Assembly (NCBI GenBank): GCA_030248195.1
Contig: JASAND010006862.1
Span: forward strand, 30,001-94,000
Origin: Trissonchulus latispiculum
Taxonomy: Eukaryota; Nematoda; Enoplea; Enoplida; Ironidae
DNA length: 64,000 nucleotides
Reading direction: 5' to 3'
In this document: positions 42,291 through 51,700 of the stretch, in pieces
Position numbering within the stretch: the first letter of the stretch is position 1
How the letters are laid out: each line of letters starts with the position of its first letter
Notes under the pieces: generated by a model
Seen by the model: the letters and a program-made list of their open reading frames with translations, nothing else
Databases searched by the model: none
Told to the model about the DNA's origin: nothing
Translations under genes and position numbers: made by a program

Positions 42291-43186
42291 AAGTGGTTCC
42301 AGCCCGTCTGCATGATTAAATTTCTTTCAGCCAATGAAGGCTATTGGTCGACCCCACTGTGAGCCCAATTAAGTTTTTTATTTTGACCCCTATGTCACCG
42401 GTTTTCGCGTTTTTGAATTTGTCACAAACTCTGTGATCATATCTCACTATTCGTTCATTTTGACGCTTTGTCTCTATTATAATGTTTTATCTACGCAACA
42501 AGCGTTTTCGAATAATACCCATATTGGGGGGATCCCCGTTACTTTCAATTTTGGCCATTTGCAGCATCACCGTATTATGTAATTGCAAGTTACGTCACAT
42601 TTAGCTAGTCAGGAATTCAAATTTTCGCACACCCGGTCCTGACTTTTCTGGAAAGTGTCAGACACTCCAGCTCGAAAAAAGCGGAAACCTCTACAGCTGA
42701 CCGTTTTGGCTATTTTGGACCATTTTCGGCTCCAGAACTCAAAAGAAGAAACATTAGAACTATTATTACTATTACTATTACTATTGCTATCACTATTATT
42801 ACTCGTTATGGTAGACTATGGGTCTCTTGCGCAATTCCCCCCCAGCCCTAACTTTTAATTTTTTTTACCAATAACTTTGAAATTTTGTATGGGTGCATAC
42901 TAGAGGCTGATGAATTCAAAAATTCAAAAATTTTAAAATTTTAAAAAAATTTAAAAAAATTTTAAATTTTATTTTGGTAAGGGGGACCAAGGGGAACCGA
43001 AAAATGTTTTGAAAAAATTTTGCTGAAAACGTGCATACAGGGGTTTTCAGGGGCGCTGAGCACGAATCCGAAATCCGTTTTTCGATAAAGCTTTTTGTTA
43101 GCTCAGGAGAAGCTTACATCTTAAGCTTATAACTTTAGCTTATTTTAAGCTAGCGAAAAGCTGAATCGAAAAACAGTTTTCAGATT
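42291..43186. other. Host DNA between blocks B and C
   Basis: About 0.9 kb without a recognised gene. A degenerate ATT/ACT microsatellite lies at about 42,752-42,803; the leucine-rich frame over it is an artefact. A T/A-rich run is at 42,920-42,975. Confidence 0.45.
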
Positions 43187-43782
43187 AGTAGTATAGGAGA
43201 GATGAAATGGACATGGTTTGTACAGGTGTATCTTTGGATTCACTTTGGGTCATTAATCATACAGGTAAGGTCATTAATCATGGAGGCAGATGTTCTCAAG
43301 GTCATTGTTGGCCAATTTTCCCTTTAGCTTAGCTTAGTTTTCTAACATTGTATTAAAATTTGTAACAGTGTTATTGGACTGTATTGTCTAGGTATGTAAC
43401 TTTACCTATGTATATGTCTACATATTTAACTTTAAGTTTGCTAGACTATAGTTAGTTTACCTGCCTAATTAGTGTTTATTAATTAACTGCCTAAATAAGT
43501 AATATGAAGTAACATTTTCAAACTTTTTTCAAACTTTTTTATTTACCTGTAACCTGACTGTTTGCCAATAGATTCTTAATTATCTATCTCAGCATCGTAT
43601 AGACCAAAAATATTATTGCAAAATTTTCTTCCCTTATCAACTAAAATTTTCCACTTCTTGTCTCCTATTGAATTTCTTCATCTGGACCTTTGTATTAACC
43701 TTGAAACGGAAGACATGTAACAAACACTTAAAGAAGACAAGATTGTTACGTACTTCAGAATATACTGATGTTAAATTTTATT

Positions 43783-44360
43783 TAGCTGCCTTCTAGTGTT
43801 AGCACATCTTTAGCATACAGAGGTATCAAACCTGTCAAAAGTCTTTCTCCCTGCTTGCTTAAAATTTCCTCCCCCTGCTAGTTGTCTTCTAGTGTTAGCA
43901 TATCTTTAGCATACTGAGGACTCAAACCTGTCAAAAGTCTTTCTCTCCCTGCTTGCTTAAAATTTTTTACCTATTAGCTGCCTTCTAGTGTTATCATATC
44001 TTTAGCATACTGAGGACTCAAACCTGTCAAATTTTTCTCCTGCTTGCTTTAAAATTTTCTCCCTGCTAGCTGCCTTCTAGTGTTAGCATATCTTTAGCAT
44101 ACTGAGGACTCAAACCTGTCGAAAGTCTTTCTCTCCCTGCTTGCTAGCAGCCTTCTAGTGTTATCATATCTTTAGCATACTGAGGACTCAAAGCTGTCAA
44201 ATGTCTTACTCCCTGCTAGCTGCCTGCTAGTGCTATCATATCTTTAGCATACTGAGGACTCAAAGCTGTCAAGTCTTTCTCCCTATTAGCTGCCTTCTAG
44301 TGTTATCATATCTTTAGCATACTGAGGACTCAAACCTGTGTCTCCCCTGCTTGCTTAAAA
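43783..44360. repeat. Minisatellite in the left terminal repeat
   Basis: Seven to eight tandem units of 70-95 bp around the core CTTTAGCATACTGAGGACTC, preceded by a GCCTTCTAGTGTTATCATAT-like box and followed by CCTGCTTGCTTAAAATTTT. Mirrored at 57,270-57,930. Confidence 0.85.
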
Positions 44361-44439
44361 TTTTCTTCGCCTTAAGCTAGTCTTGATTGCACCTGTCTCA
44401 ATGAAATTAAAGACGTAAACAAGGAAAGGGGTAGAAACA

Positions 44440-45010
44440 TTGGTTGAAAATGAAAATTTTATGTCTCTAATTACGTAATATTGGCAACACTTATCACACT
44501 AATTTTGGTGTCAACGTAAAGAGCATGTGTTGAACTAACTTCGGTCACCTGTTGGTAATTATTGGTTGACTAATTAGTTAGTAATAATTGGTTAAAGTTG
44601 ACTATGAAAATTGGCTGAAAATGGGTGATTTTAATTTTATGTCTCCAATTACGTAAGATTGGGGAAACTTTATGTGATAAGTTTTATGTCAACGTAAAGA
44701 GCAAACTGTGAACTAACTTCGGTCAACTAATTTTGTTTAGTAGTTAGCTAATTAGTTAGTAATAATTTATTAAAGTTAACTATGGCTGAAAATGGGTGAT
44801 TATAATTTTATGTCTCCAATTACGTAAGATTGTTGACACATATTGGGTTAATTATGGTGCCTGTGTAATAAAGTAATAATGAACTAACTTCGGTCACCTG
44901 TTGATAATTATAGGTTAACTAATTAGTTAATAATAATTAAAGGTGACTATGAAAATTTGTGTGTAATGAATATGACAACAATTACGTGATAATTGGGAAT
45001 AGGCTAAAGG
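44440..45010. repeat. ~190-bp tandem repeat in the left terminal repeat
   Basis: Three copies of a unit containing GAACTAACTTCGGTCA, TAATTAGTTAGTAATAATT and TTATGTCTCCAATTACGTAA. Mirrored at about 56,640-57,200. May hold promoter or replication elements. Confidence 0.75.
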
Positions 45011-45230
45011 TTAAAAGAAAAAGAGTATACAACTTTTGTTCAATAATTAACTCCTAACTATGAACTGAACAAGGCAATACAAAATTGATATATGTGTACA
45101 GCCTATTTTATGAAACCTAGCACAAGAATGCTGCAAAGTTTAGACATATGTTGCAAGTTTGGTAGGATTATTAACCTTACTGACATTTGAATCACCAGAT
45201 TTGTTCACTTACTATACATCATCAGCAACA

Positions 45231-45940
45231 ATGAATTCCGGTAAGATATTTAATTGTAGCATTTTTATCCGTTGTATTTTTAATGATTGCATTTTAGTAG
45301 TTGTATTTTTTAGTCATTCAAATTTTTGAATTCTTGTATATTACAATTTTAAACATTACATTTTACAGTTTGAACATTTCATAGTTTTTAGATTAGCATT
45401 ATTTGTTGTGTGAAAATTATTACTTATGTTTCAGGTTCACCATCTGTGGAGAAGATCATTGATAATTTGGTTATTCTTTGTGATGAAATGGATCCCGCTC
45501 CAGTGGCAGACTACATGGTTGAACATCGGCGCATAACCCCGGATTATCGAGATATCATCAAGTCCGAAACAAGATACGATGGAGTGTTTGATCTCCTACT
45601 GCGACTGAAGCGGAGCAAAGATATCGTGCCCCTGCTCCACGAGGCCTTGGTGAAGTCGAAGCAGTACAACTTGGCCAAACTATTCGAAGGAGGAACGAAG
45701 GAGAAAGGAGTCACGTGGAAGATTTACACAAAGAGCAAATATTTGCTTAGAGAAAGCCAGGACACCTTCCCTACGGTACAAGCAGCGAGACTGGACGCAG
45801 CGATGGCCCTTGGACCCTTGGGATGCGACAACCGTGCCGTCGTATTCATCGAGTGGATTGGAAATTCTATGGTGAAACAATGGAATGTGCCGGAATGGTT
45901 CGTATCCCCATGGAATCACCAGGACTGTAAAGAACACTAA
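45231..45940 (+). CDS. CARD-domain protein with a spliced leader exon
   Basis: Exon 1 is 45,231-45,240 (ATGAATTCCG) inside the terminal repeat; intron 45,241-45,434 (GTAAGA…TTTCAG); exon 2 to the TAA at 45,940. The N-terminal ~85 residues fit a CARD/death fold: helices around KIIDNLVILCDEM, PVADYMVEH, ITPDYRDIIKS, GVFDLLLRLKR, IVPLLHEALV and YNLAKLFEG. A second domain (about 95-150) has the Trp strand and DTFPTVQAARLDAAMAL pattern also seen in block-B small proteins. CARDs join by homotypic contacts in inflammatory and antiviral signalling, so this could block or rewire a host pathway (inference). Intact, outermost gene on the left; expression would use the repeat-borne promoter. Confidence 0.75.
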
Positions 45941-46103
45941 CAATTATTGACAATTACATAGCATTACTAATGTACAGTAAACCATTGACTATTACTATTA
46001 TTATTATATTATGTACAGTAAACCATTGACTATTATTATTGCATAACACTGTAAGCCATTATTATTGAATAACAGTGTAGTATTGCATAATCACTGTAAA
46101 CCA

Positions 46104-46108
46104 TTGAC

Positions 46109-46177
<69 letters not shown>
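46104..46177. repeat. (ATT)n microsatellite
   Basis: About 24 perfect ATT units, between the convergent CARD and dsRBD-like genes. Confidence 0.95.
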
Positions 46178-46179
<2 letters not shown>

Positions 46180-46302
46180 GGTATTACTACTGTCCAGTAA
46201 ACCATTGAATAACAGTATTGCATTGCATAACACTGTAAAATGTTGCATACAGTAAACGAAATGTTACGGATAACATTAGTTGCACTTTTGGTAGGTAGGC
46301 AG

Positions 46303-46689
46303 TTAGCCATGAAAACACGGATTTTTGAGCATTTCTGCTTCTAGCCTGTCTAGCATATTGTAGATAGGTTGAATACTTCTGCGATATCTTTTGTATTCAC
46401 GTAGGTCCCTCATCTTATCCCTGACTGCATCAATTTCGTAGATATGAGGTCTTGGTGGTAGTCCGCATTCACGTCTGATGAGATGTTCGTCGCCGTGACA
46501 TAACGTACCATAGGCTTTACGAGACACCTCCTCAATGGCAGTACGTGGGTCAGGACATTGTGAGCTTGTCCAAGACTTACTGCCTATAGTCATGACTGCA
46601 ACATAATGACCGGTAATCTCAATGCGAATAGGTGGACTTTGGCGCAGGGCCTTTTGTAACAGTTCGTTCAACAGGCTTCGGGCAGACAT
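46303..46689 (-). CDS. dsRNA-binding-domain-like small protein
   Basis: 128 residues. Residues ~5-62 follow dsRBD order: a first helix LLNELLQKAL, three short strands (PIRIEITG, YVAVMTIG, SWTSSQ) and a second helix with R-x-A-I-E-E-V-S-R-K-A-Y-G-T-L. The basic K-K-x-A-K usually seen at the start of helix 2 is weak, so RNA binding is uncertain. The C-terminal half is a charged helical segment (MRDLREYKRYRRSI). Viral dsRBD proteins often hide dsRNA from host sensors; here only a possibility. Lies 6 nt downstream of the TBP-like gene on the same strand, likely co-transcribed. Confidence 0.42.
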   Translation of the reverse strand: MSARSLLNELLQKALRQSPPIRIEITGHYVAVMTIGSKSWTSSQCPDPRTAIEEVSRKAYGTLCHGDEHLIRRECGLPPRPHIYEIDAVRDKMRDLREYKRYRRSIQPIYNMLDRLEAEMLKNPCFHG

Positions 46690-46695
46690 GATGCA

Positions 46696-47190
46696 CTAAT
46701 GAACTTTAAACCTTATCACCTTCTTATTAACTAAAGACCTTGCATCTGATAGGGCAGACTCACTCCGAGCACCAGTTAATATGACCTTGCCAGTGTGGAA
46801 GATGAGTGCAGTAACCCCGGCAATCTTACACGTGAGACCATTAAATAGCTCCGGTTCATAGCAAACTTGATGGGTATGCCTGATACTTTCATATAAATCC
46901 CTTAGGTCTATATACCTGCCAACTGAGAAGGATCCCACCAGGTTCACCACTTCGCCTTCGCGAAGAATACCGACATTAAGAGCGCCTGCTAGTTGACGAA
47001 TACACTGATTAGCTCGTTCGATTGATTTACATCCGAGGCAAACAAAACTACCACTAGTGAATAATTGGAAAGTCGCCTCTTCGTGTTTCAGACTACCGCC
47101 AATAAATCCACGATAGAGTCTAATGTTAGGAATGTTCGTTAGGTGAAGTTCCCTGTCAAAGCGTCCACTGAGAACAACATTAACAATCAT
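46696..47190 (-). CDS. TATA-binding-protein-like factor
   Basis: About 164 residues from the first ATG (47,190). Two imperfect repeats, as in the TBP saddle. Repeat 1: MIVNVVLSGRFD…LHLTNIPNIRLY…ATFQLFTSGSFVCLGCKS. Repeat 2: VVNLVGSFSVGRYIDLRDLYES…VCYEPELFNGLTCKI…TALIFHTGKVILTGARS. The Y-E-P-E-L-F, hydrophobic strand, T/S-G-K-V-x-L-T-G-A-[RK] signature is characteristic of TBP. Repeat 1 is more diverged and lacks the canonical phenylalanine pair position by eye. A TBP fold binds and bends promoter DNA; here it may direct transcription of the element's TATA-type promoters. Intact. Start differs from an upstream non-ATG extension. Confidence 0.78.
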   Translation of the reverse strand: MIVNVVLSGRFDRELHLTNIPNIRLYRGFIGGSLKHEEATFQLFTSGSFVCLGCKSIERANQCIRQLAGALNVGILREGEVVNLVGSFSVGRYIDLRDLYESIRHTHQVCYEPELFNGLTCKIAGVTALIFHTGKVILTGARSESALSDARSLVNKKVIRFKVH

Positions 47191-47259
47191 TGTTACTCCC
47201 TTGGTATCCTCTATCTCCCACACTTATTAATGTGGAACACTAAGGTATCACCCCACGTC

Positions 47260-47267
47260 TATAAAAA
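47260..47267 (+). promoter_or_regulatory. TATA box for the 47,366 gene
   Basis: TATAAAAA about 100 nt upstream of the ATG at 47,366, in the gap between the divergent TBP-like and membrane-protein genes. Confidence 0.45.
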
Positions 47268-47365
47268 GCATGGTAGTAGGGCTAATACAAAGACGGCATC
47301 TAAGTTCTATGGTAATAAGAAGCGAATAGAGGTACTGTTAAAGTGCGCCGTACAAGATCCTGACT

Positions 47366-47815
47366 ATGGCTACTGGTGCAAATTCCCAAGAAGGGCATTC
47401 CTTTTTAAACTATACGAAACTCCAATTGGTCAAAGGAGTTCCCTGTATAATCACAAGCCTTCTCATAAAATTTTTATTGTCTACGATTGTATTAGCGATT
47501 TTGTTGTCACAGCATACCCAGTGTAAGCTACCACCACTGAAGGATTCCGTCACGGTAGACAATGCCATCTTTATTCATAATGGTTGGACTGAGCACCTTG
47601 TATCACTTGATAGTTTTCACGAGATCCGCCAATTCATCTATAACTGTCTAAACTTCCAGTGCCCAGTCTATATCAACGGGTCGATACCATGTCCCTACAC
47701 GTCCACATATAACGAGACAACTCTTTGCCTGGATCAAGATAAGCGTGTCCTTTGTGGCTTTGTTGGTCCTGTCAGTTTTACAGCAGACCAGATATACCAG
47801 CTCTATAGTCAATAA
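47366..47815 (+). CDS. Single-pass membrane glycoprotein candidate (upstream of ATPase)
   Basis: 149 residues. One hydrophobic segment (IITSLLIKFLLSTIVLAILL, about 28-47) followed by an ectodomain with Cys pairs (YNCLNFQC, IPCPY, LCLD), N-glycosylation-type sites (NGS, NET) and GPVSFT…YQLYSQ at the end. Same place and layout as 36,467 in block B. Type II topology likely. Candidate surface protein of the virion or infected cell; no fold assigned. Confidence 0.62.
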   Translation: MATGANSQEGHSFLNYTKLQLVKGVPCIITSLLIKFLLSTIVLAILLSQHTQCKLPPLKDSVTVDNAIFIHNGWTEHLVSLDSFHEIRQFIYNCLNFQCPVYINGSIPCPYTSTYNETTLCLDQDKRVLCGFVGPVSFTADQIYQLYSQ

Positions 47816-47866
47816 GTAGGCCTACGATACTGGTGTAAATACCACATTTATTCCATATATTGCACC

Positions 47867-48082
47867 ATGGGTATCTATAAGGCACTCCAGAGCCTGATCC
47901 GCCTCAGCCGCTATCACAAGAATAAATGCAGACGATATCCGAGGCAAAAGATAATCATTTCTATTCCTGGCATTGGATGGCGACGAATTCTACATGTCGA
48001 TATGAAGCAACTGATCAATGAAGACGAAGTAGTGGAAGAACTTATTCTCGATGATGAAGATATGATGGATACTACGAAATGA
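47867..48082 (+). CDS. Small hypothetical protein (71 aa)
   Basis: Basic N-terminal half (S-R-Y-H-K-N-K-C-R-R-Y-P-R-Q-K) and acidic C-terminus (E-E-L-I-L-D-D-E-D-M-M-D). ATG start, 50 bp after the membrane-protein gene. No counterpart seen in block B at this position. Coding is likely from composition and placement, but unproven. Confidence 0.4.
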   Translation: MGIYKALQSLIRLSRYHKNKCRRYPRQKIIISIPGIGWRRILHVDMKQLINEDEVVEELILDDEDMMDTTK

Positions 48083-48281
48083 TGATGATACAAATATCAC
48101 GAAGAATGATACGAAGACAGATAACGAAGAACAAATTTGACACTATGATGACTATTGTGTATGTATATATGTATTGTGTTTTGCACTGTATGAAGAAATA
48201 TGACCCTATAGTGACTAATCGTTATTGTGTTTTGCACTACAATAAAGTCATATAAACAGCGTTGGTGTTTTCATAGTAAGT

Positions 48282-48932
48282 ATGGAGAGAGTTAGGACAC
48301 CAAAGTTTCAGCATCCGTTCACGTGTATCGTGGCGGCTCCAACAAAGGCAGGAAAGACCACCTTTGTGTCACGACTGGTAGAACATGCAGATGAAATGAT
48401 ATCAGAACCTCCAGAGAAGATTATTTGGTGTTATACTGAGTGGCAAGATGCATATGATAGACTTCCCCAGGTAGAATTTATCAAAGGTCTACCGGATCTA
48501 GAGAAATTGAAAACCCCTGACGCAAAGTTGGTAGTACTTGATGATCTGATGAGCGAAATTAAGCAGCAACCTAACCTTGTTCAACTATTCACCCGAGGTT
48601 GCCACCATTGGTCCTGTAGTGTCATCAATATCACTCAAGACATCTTCTACGATAGGCAGCGGACTAATAGGATAAATAGTCAGTATATTGTCCTCATGAA
48701 GAATCCAGCCGATAAGCTAACCCCGATGAACTTGGCAAGACAAATGTATCCAGGTAGAGTGAAAGGATTTATGGAAGCTTTTGAGCATGCCACTAGTCGA
48801 CCGCATGGATATCTACTGATAGACCTAGACCAGAACACACCAGAAAAACTCCGCCTCAGAGGGCATATTTTCCCAGATGATCCTTACACTGACGTATATT
48901 CCATAAAAACTGACAATATCAAGAAAGAATAA
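48282..48932 (+). CDS. FtsK/HerA-type DNA packaging ATPase
   Basis: 216 residues. Walker A APTKAGKTTF (about 20), the aromatic WCYTEW segment, Walker B KLVVLDDLM (about 87), LFTRGCHHWSC, ITQDIFYDRQRTNRIN, an arginine-containing sensor region, and YIVLMKNPADKL. Polinton/adintovirus-type packaging motor of the A32/HerA clade. Intact, 2 nt before the next gene. Confidence 0.95.
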   Translation: MERVRTPKFQHPFTCIVAAPTKAGKTTFVSRLVEHADEMISEPPEKIIWCYTEWQDAYDRLPQVEFIKGLPDLEKLKTPDAKLVVLDDLMSEIKQQPNLVQLFTRGCHHWSCSVINITQDIFYDRQRTNRINSQYIVLMKNPADKLTPMNLARQMYPGRVKGFMEAFEHATSRPHGYLLIDLDQNTPEKLRLRGHIFPDDPYTDVYSIKTDNIKKE

Positions 48933-48934
48933 TC

Positions 48935-49270
48935 ATGGATCGTTTTGAAAGAAATATCGATACACTGCGACTATTGTGTCGTTGCAAAAGTCGTAAGCAA
49001 AGAGAGGCAATTGTTCTTCATGGAAGTTCCGACCTCATTAAAGCTATTTGTGACTGTGCAGAAAATATCCTCTCTGGCAACGTAAAGATATCCCAGAAAG
49101 ACAAGAAGAGATTAGCAAGATATAAACACGCCCTAAGAGCACTACGAAAGAAACGAGTCAGTCTTAAGAAGAAGAAGAAACTAATCATTCAGCACGGAGG
49201 ATTTTTACCAGCTCTCCTGGGACCTATTGTAGGTATTGTCAGTGGACTGCTCGGAAATCTCATAAGATAA
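48935..49270 (+). CDS. Conserved small protein with hydrophobic C-terminal tail
   Basis: 111 residues, same length and motifs as 35,399: CRCKSRKQREAIV, N-I-L-S-G-N-V, a basic central region (K-R-L-A-R-Y-K-H-A-L-R-A-L-R-K-K-R), L-K-K-K-K-K-L-I-I-Q-H-G-G, and tail ALLGPIVGIVSGLLGNLI. Possible membrane-active or core protein. Confidence 0.7.
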   Translation: MDRFERNIDTLRLLCRCKSRKQREAIVLHGSSDLIKAICDCAENILSGNVKISQKDKKRLARYKHALRALRKKRVSLKKKKKLIIQHGGFLPALLGPIVGIVSGLLGNLIR

Positions 49271-49300
49271 TAAAAACTGACACTGGTGAGCAAAGCAACG

Positions 49301-49828
49301 ATGGAATACTCAATACTAGTTAAGCCAGACTACTTTGATGAGCACACAAGGGTGTTGGAGAAGGAAGCTAGCAATGTTCTCAAGTCTAAACTACCAGCAG
49401 ATATCAAGAGTAAATTGTTTAAACAGGCAGACTACAGGCGTCGAATACTACGAGATAGACCAACGGAGATGACCGTGAAGTCCCATGCTATGCCAGACAT
49501 TGTATCTACCTTACCCCCAACACTACAGCAGAAGGGTAGGCATCTGATTGAACATATCATGAGTATACCAGGTCTCAAGGTTAACAGTCGAGGTGAAATA
49601 GAGTATCAGGGTCAGCCAGCAGTTGGATCTAGAATATATGATCTGATTCACGACTTCATTCGCAACAGACCCAGTCAACCACCGGCAACAGGGTGGCAAA
49701 CATTGGCAAAGGCACTAAGAGACAGCAACGTACCTCGAGAACTTATCGGAAATCCACGGTACATAAATATACAGACAGGTCAAGGAATTAGGTCAGCCCT
49801 AAGAAAACTCAAATGGAAGCGGCACTAG
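49301..49828 (+). CDS. Conserved Polinton protein of unknown function (MEYSILVKP family)
   Basis: 175 residues from the ATG at 49,301, chosen because it matches the block-B start. Shared blocks: MEYSILVKP-x-x-F-D-x-H, Y-R-R-R-I-L-R-D-R-P, DIVSTLP-P-T-L-Q-Q-K-G, SRIYDLIHDFIRNR, DSNVPREL. Basic C-terminus. It ends inside the integrase start (16-nt overlap). Confidence 0.7.
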   Translation: MEYSILVKPDYFDEHTRVLEKEASNVLKSKLPADIKSKLFKQADYRRRILRDRPTEMTVKSHAMPDIVSTLPPTLQQKGRHLIEHIMSIPGLKVNSRGEIEYQGQPAVGSRIYDLIHDFIRNRPSQPPATGWQTLAKALRDSNVPRELIGNPRYINIQTGQGIRSALRKLKWKRH

Positions 49829-50964
49829 AGAATACTGATAATAATACTAACAATAATAATACTGCTAATGGTAATACTAATAACACCACCTTAGAGAAGA
49901 TTTACTATGATCCGCAAAGTCCTGCAGCATTTGGCGGTATTAATCGGGTGTATCAGGAGGCAAAAAGACATGGAATCTCGAGGTCCAAAGTCACTGATTG
50001 GTTGGAGAAACAGTACACTTACAGCATCCATAAACCAGTTAGACACAGATTCCAAACGAGGAGGTATCAGGTGGCCGGTATCGACGACCTATGGCAAATA
50101 GACCTGGCAGATATGGTATCTATAGCAGACAAGAATGATGGCTACAAGTACCTATTCAACTGCATTGACGTCTTCTCCAAGTACGCATGGGTGATCCCAG
50201 TTAAAAGCAAGGGTGGTCAAGAGATGACTAGAGCTTTTCGTAAAATATTGGCAGATGGCAGACGACCACAACACCTACAGTCAGACAGAGGCAAAGAATT
50301 TTTGAACAAAGATTTCCAGTCACTCCTCAAGGCGAACCACATCAACTTTTATACATGCAATAATCCAGTGATCAAGTGTAGCCTCGTTGAGCGTTTCAAT
50401 CGAACCATCAAGACAAAGATATGGAAATACTTTACAAAGACCAGATCGTATAGGTACATTGACGACCTTCCTCAACTCGTGGAAGGCTACAACAATGCTC
50501 GCCACAGGAGTATTCGTATGACGCCAGTGGAGGCATCGAAACCTGAAAATATGGAAGAGGTGGCGCTATATGCATCCCGTGGAGAAAAAAGAACCCAGAG
50601 TCAGCCAAGTGAAAATAAATTAAAGAAGGGAGATATGGTCCGTATTAGCAAAACAAAGGGTCTCTTTGACAAAGGATACCTCCCTAATTGGTCAGAAGAG
50701 TTGTTCCGTATCAGAAGTGTCAGGACAGGTGACCCACCCATGTACCTCCTAGAAGACTATGGTGGCGAAGAGGTGGTCGGTGGATTCTACCAGCCTGAAG
50801 TACAAAAGGTTGACGAACCAGACACCTATTGGGTAGAAAAAGTTATAAAAACCAGGCGTCGAAAGGGTCGTAAAGAGTATTTTGTCAAGTGGCTTGGATA
50901 CCCTGACAAGTTCAACAGTTGGATAACTGAAGACAATGGATTTTTACCTATACCTACCCAGTAA
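49813..50964 (+). CDS. Retroviral-type integrase with C-terminal chromodomain
   Basis: 383 residues. An Asn/Thr-rich N-terminal stretch (about 5-30), an HTH-like region around SRSKVTDWLEKQYTY, then the rve core with Asp (LWQIDLADM, about 97), Asp (LQSDRGKEF, about 157) and Glu (KCSLVERFNRT, about 194) in D,D-35-E spacing. The C-terminal part has a chromodomain (YWVEKV…KEYFVKWLGYPDKFNSWI) that may bias target choice toward certain chromatin. Intact, so this copy could encode an active integrase. Confidence 0.95.
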   Translation: MEAALENTDNNTNNNNTANGNTNNTTLEKIYYDPQSPAAFGGINRVYQEAKRHGISRSKVTDWLEKQYTYSIHKPVRHRFQTRRYQVAGIDDLWQIDLADMVSIADKNDGYKYLFNCIDVFSKYAWVIPVKSKGGQEMTRAFRKILADGRRPQHLQSDRGKEFLNKDFQSLLKANHINFYTCNNPVIKCSLVERFNRTIKTKIWKYFTKTRSYRYIDDLPQLVEGYNNARHRSIRMTPVEASKPENMEEVALYASRGEKRTQSQPSENKLKKGDMVRISKTKGLFDKGYLPNWSEELFRIRSVRTGDPPMYLLEDYGGEEVVGGFYQPEVQKVDEPDTYWVEKVIKTRRRKGRKEYFVKWLGYPDKFNSWITEDNGFLPIPTQ

Positions 50965-51700
50965 TACAGCAGACTATCCAACAAACAAACTGCACAATTT
51001 CCGAGTCAAACTTCCTCATCGTGTTGACCTCGAAGGCGAATGGGAGGTGGCACTTGTAGAGCTCGGATATCCTGTCACCTGGTTCAATGTAGGAAACAAG
51101 GATGATGCAAAACTTGGAGTGACAGTTGGTAAGAAGACCTTCCACGGGCATATCCCACTAAACAACTATGAGTCAATATTTCAACTCTGTGATGCCATCA
51201 ACTATACCCTTGAGCTAACAAAGAAGATCAATTGTGAATTGGCCTACGATGAACTTCATAGACGTGTCGGACTTAAACCTACTACCCTAGATGAAGAACC
51301 AGACTTTAAGGCGTTACACTTTAGTAAACAACTAAAGTATATGCTAGGATACTCTGACACAAAGGTCGTACCAAAGGAAAAGACAGTCTCACCACCTAGA
51401 TACGCAGTGGCCGCTAATGCACCAGACCTGAGAGGCGGACTATATTCCCTCTTCATATACTGCGACGTGGTGGCACCGCAAATGATAGGAAACACCATTG
51501 CTCCCATCATTCGTGTTGTCAGTATCGAGGGTAAGCATAATGATACTGTTGATCGAATATACAATAATCCACACTATATACCAGTGCTAAGAAAGGAGTT
51601 TGATAGTATTGAAATACATATAAAGGATGATCACGGTATGGCGGTAGACTTTGAGTACGGAAAGGTCTTTGCTAAGTTACACTTCCGAAAGCGAAGATGA
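50936..51700 (+). CDS. Penton-like minor capsid protein 1
   Basis: 254 residues. MDFYLYLPSNT…NFRVKLPHRV…GEWEVALVEL…YPVTW at the N-terminus, DAINYTLEL, a GGLYSLFIYCDVVAPQMIGN block and HYIPVLRKEFDSIEI…KLHFRKRR at the end. Single-jelly-roll vertex protein of Polintons, the ortholog of the block-B gene at 32,915. The ATG lies 29 nt inside the integrase frame. Confidence 0.88.
   Translation: MDFYLYLPSNTADYPTNKLHNFRVKLPHRVDLEGEWEVALVELGYPVTWFNVGNKDDAKLGVTVGKKTFHGHIPLNNYESIFQLCDAINYTLELTKKINCELAYDELHRRVGLKPTTLDEEPDFKALHFSKQLKYMLGYSDTKVVPKEKTVSPPRYAVAANAPDLRGGLYSLFIYCDVVAPQMIGNTIAPIIRVVSIEGKHNDTVDRIYNNPHYIPVLRKEFDSIEIHIKDDHGMAVDFEYGKVFAKLHFRKRR

Larger units (their letters stand above)
43187..45410. 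repeat. Left terminal inverted repeat of block C (about 2.2 kb)
   Basis: Matches 56,195-58,514 inverted, with local copy-number differences in internal tandem repeats. Runs from the terminus through the CARD gene's start codon, 5' splice site and most of its first intron. Confidence 0.85.

Noticed and set aside
42655..42858. Plus-strand frame with a poly-leucine run
   Set aside because: The leucines come from an ATT/ACT microsatellite; no other coding sign.
46062..46310. Minus-strand poly-asparagine frame
   Set aside because: Translation of the (ATT)n microsatellite.
47143..47526. Plus-strand 127-aa frame
   Set aside because: Overlaps the start of the TBP-like gene and the membrane-protein gene in other frames; no conservation with block B.
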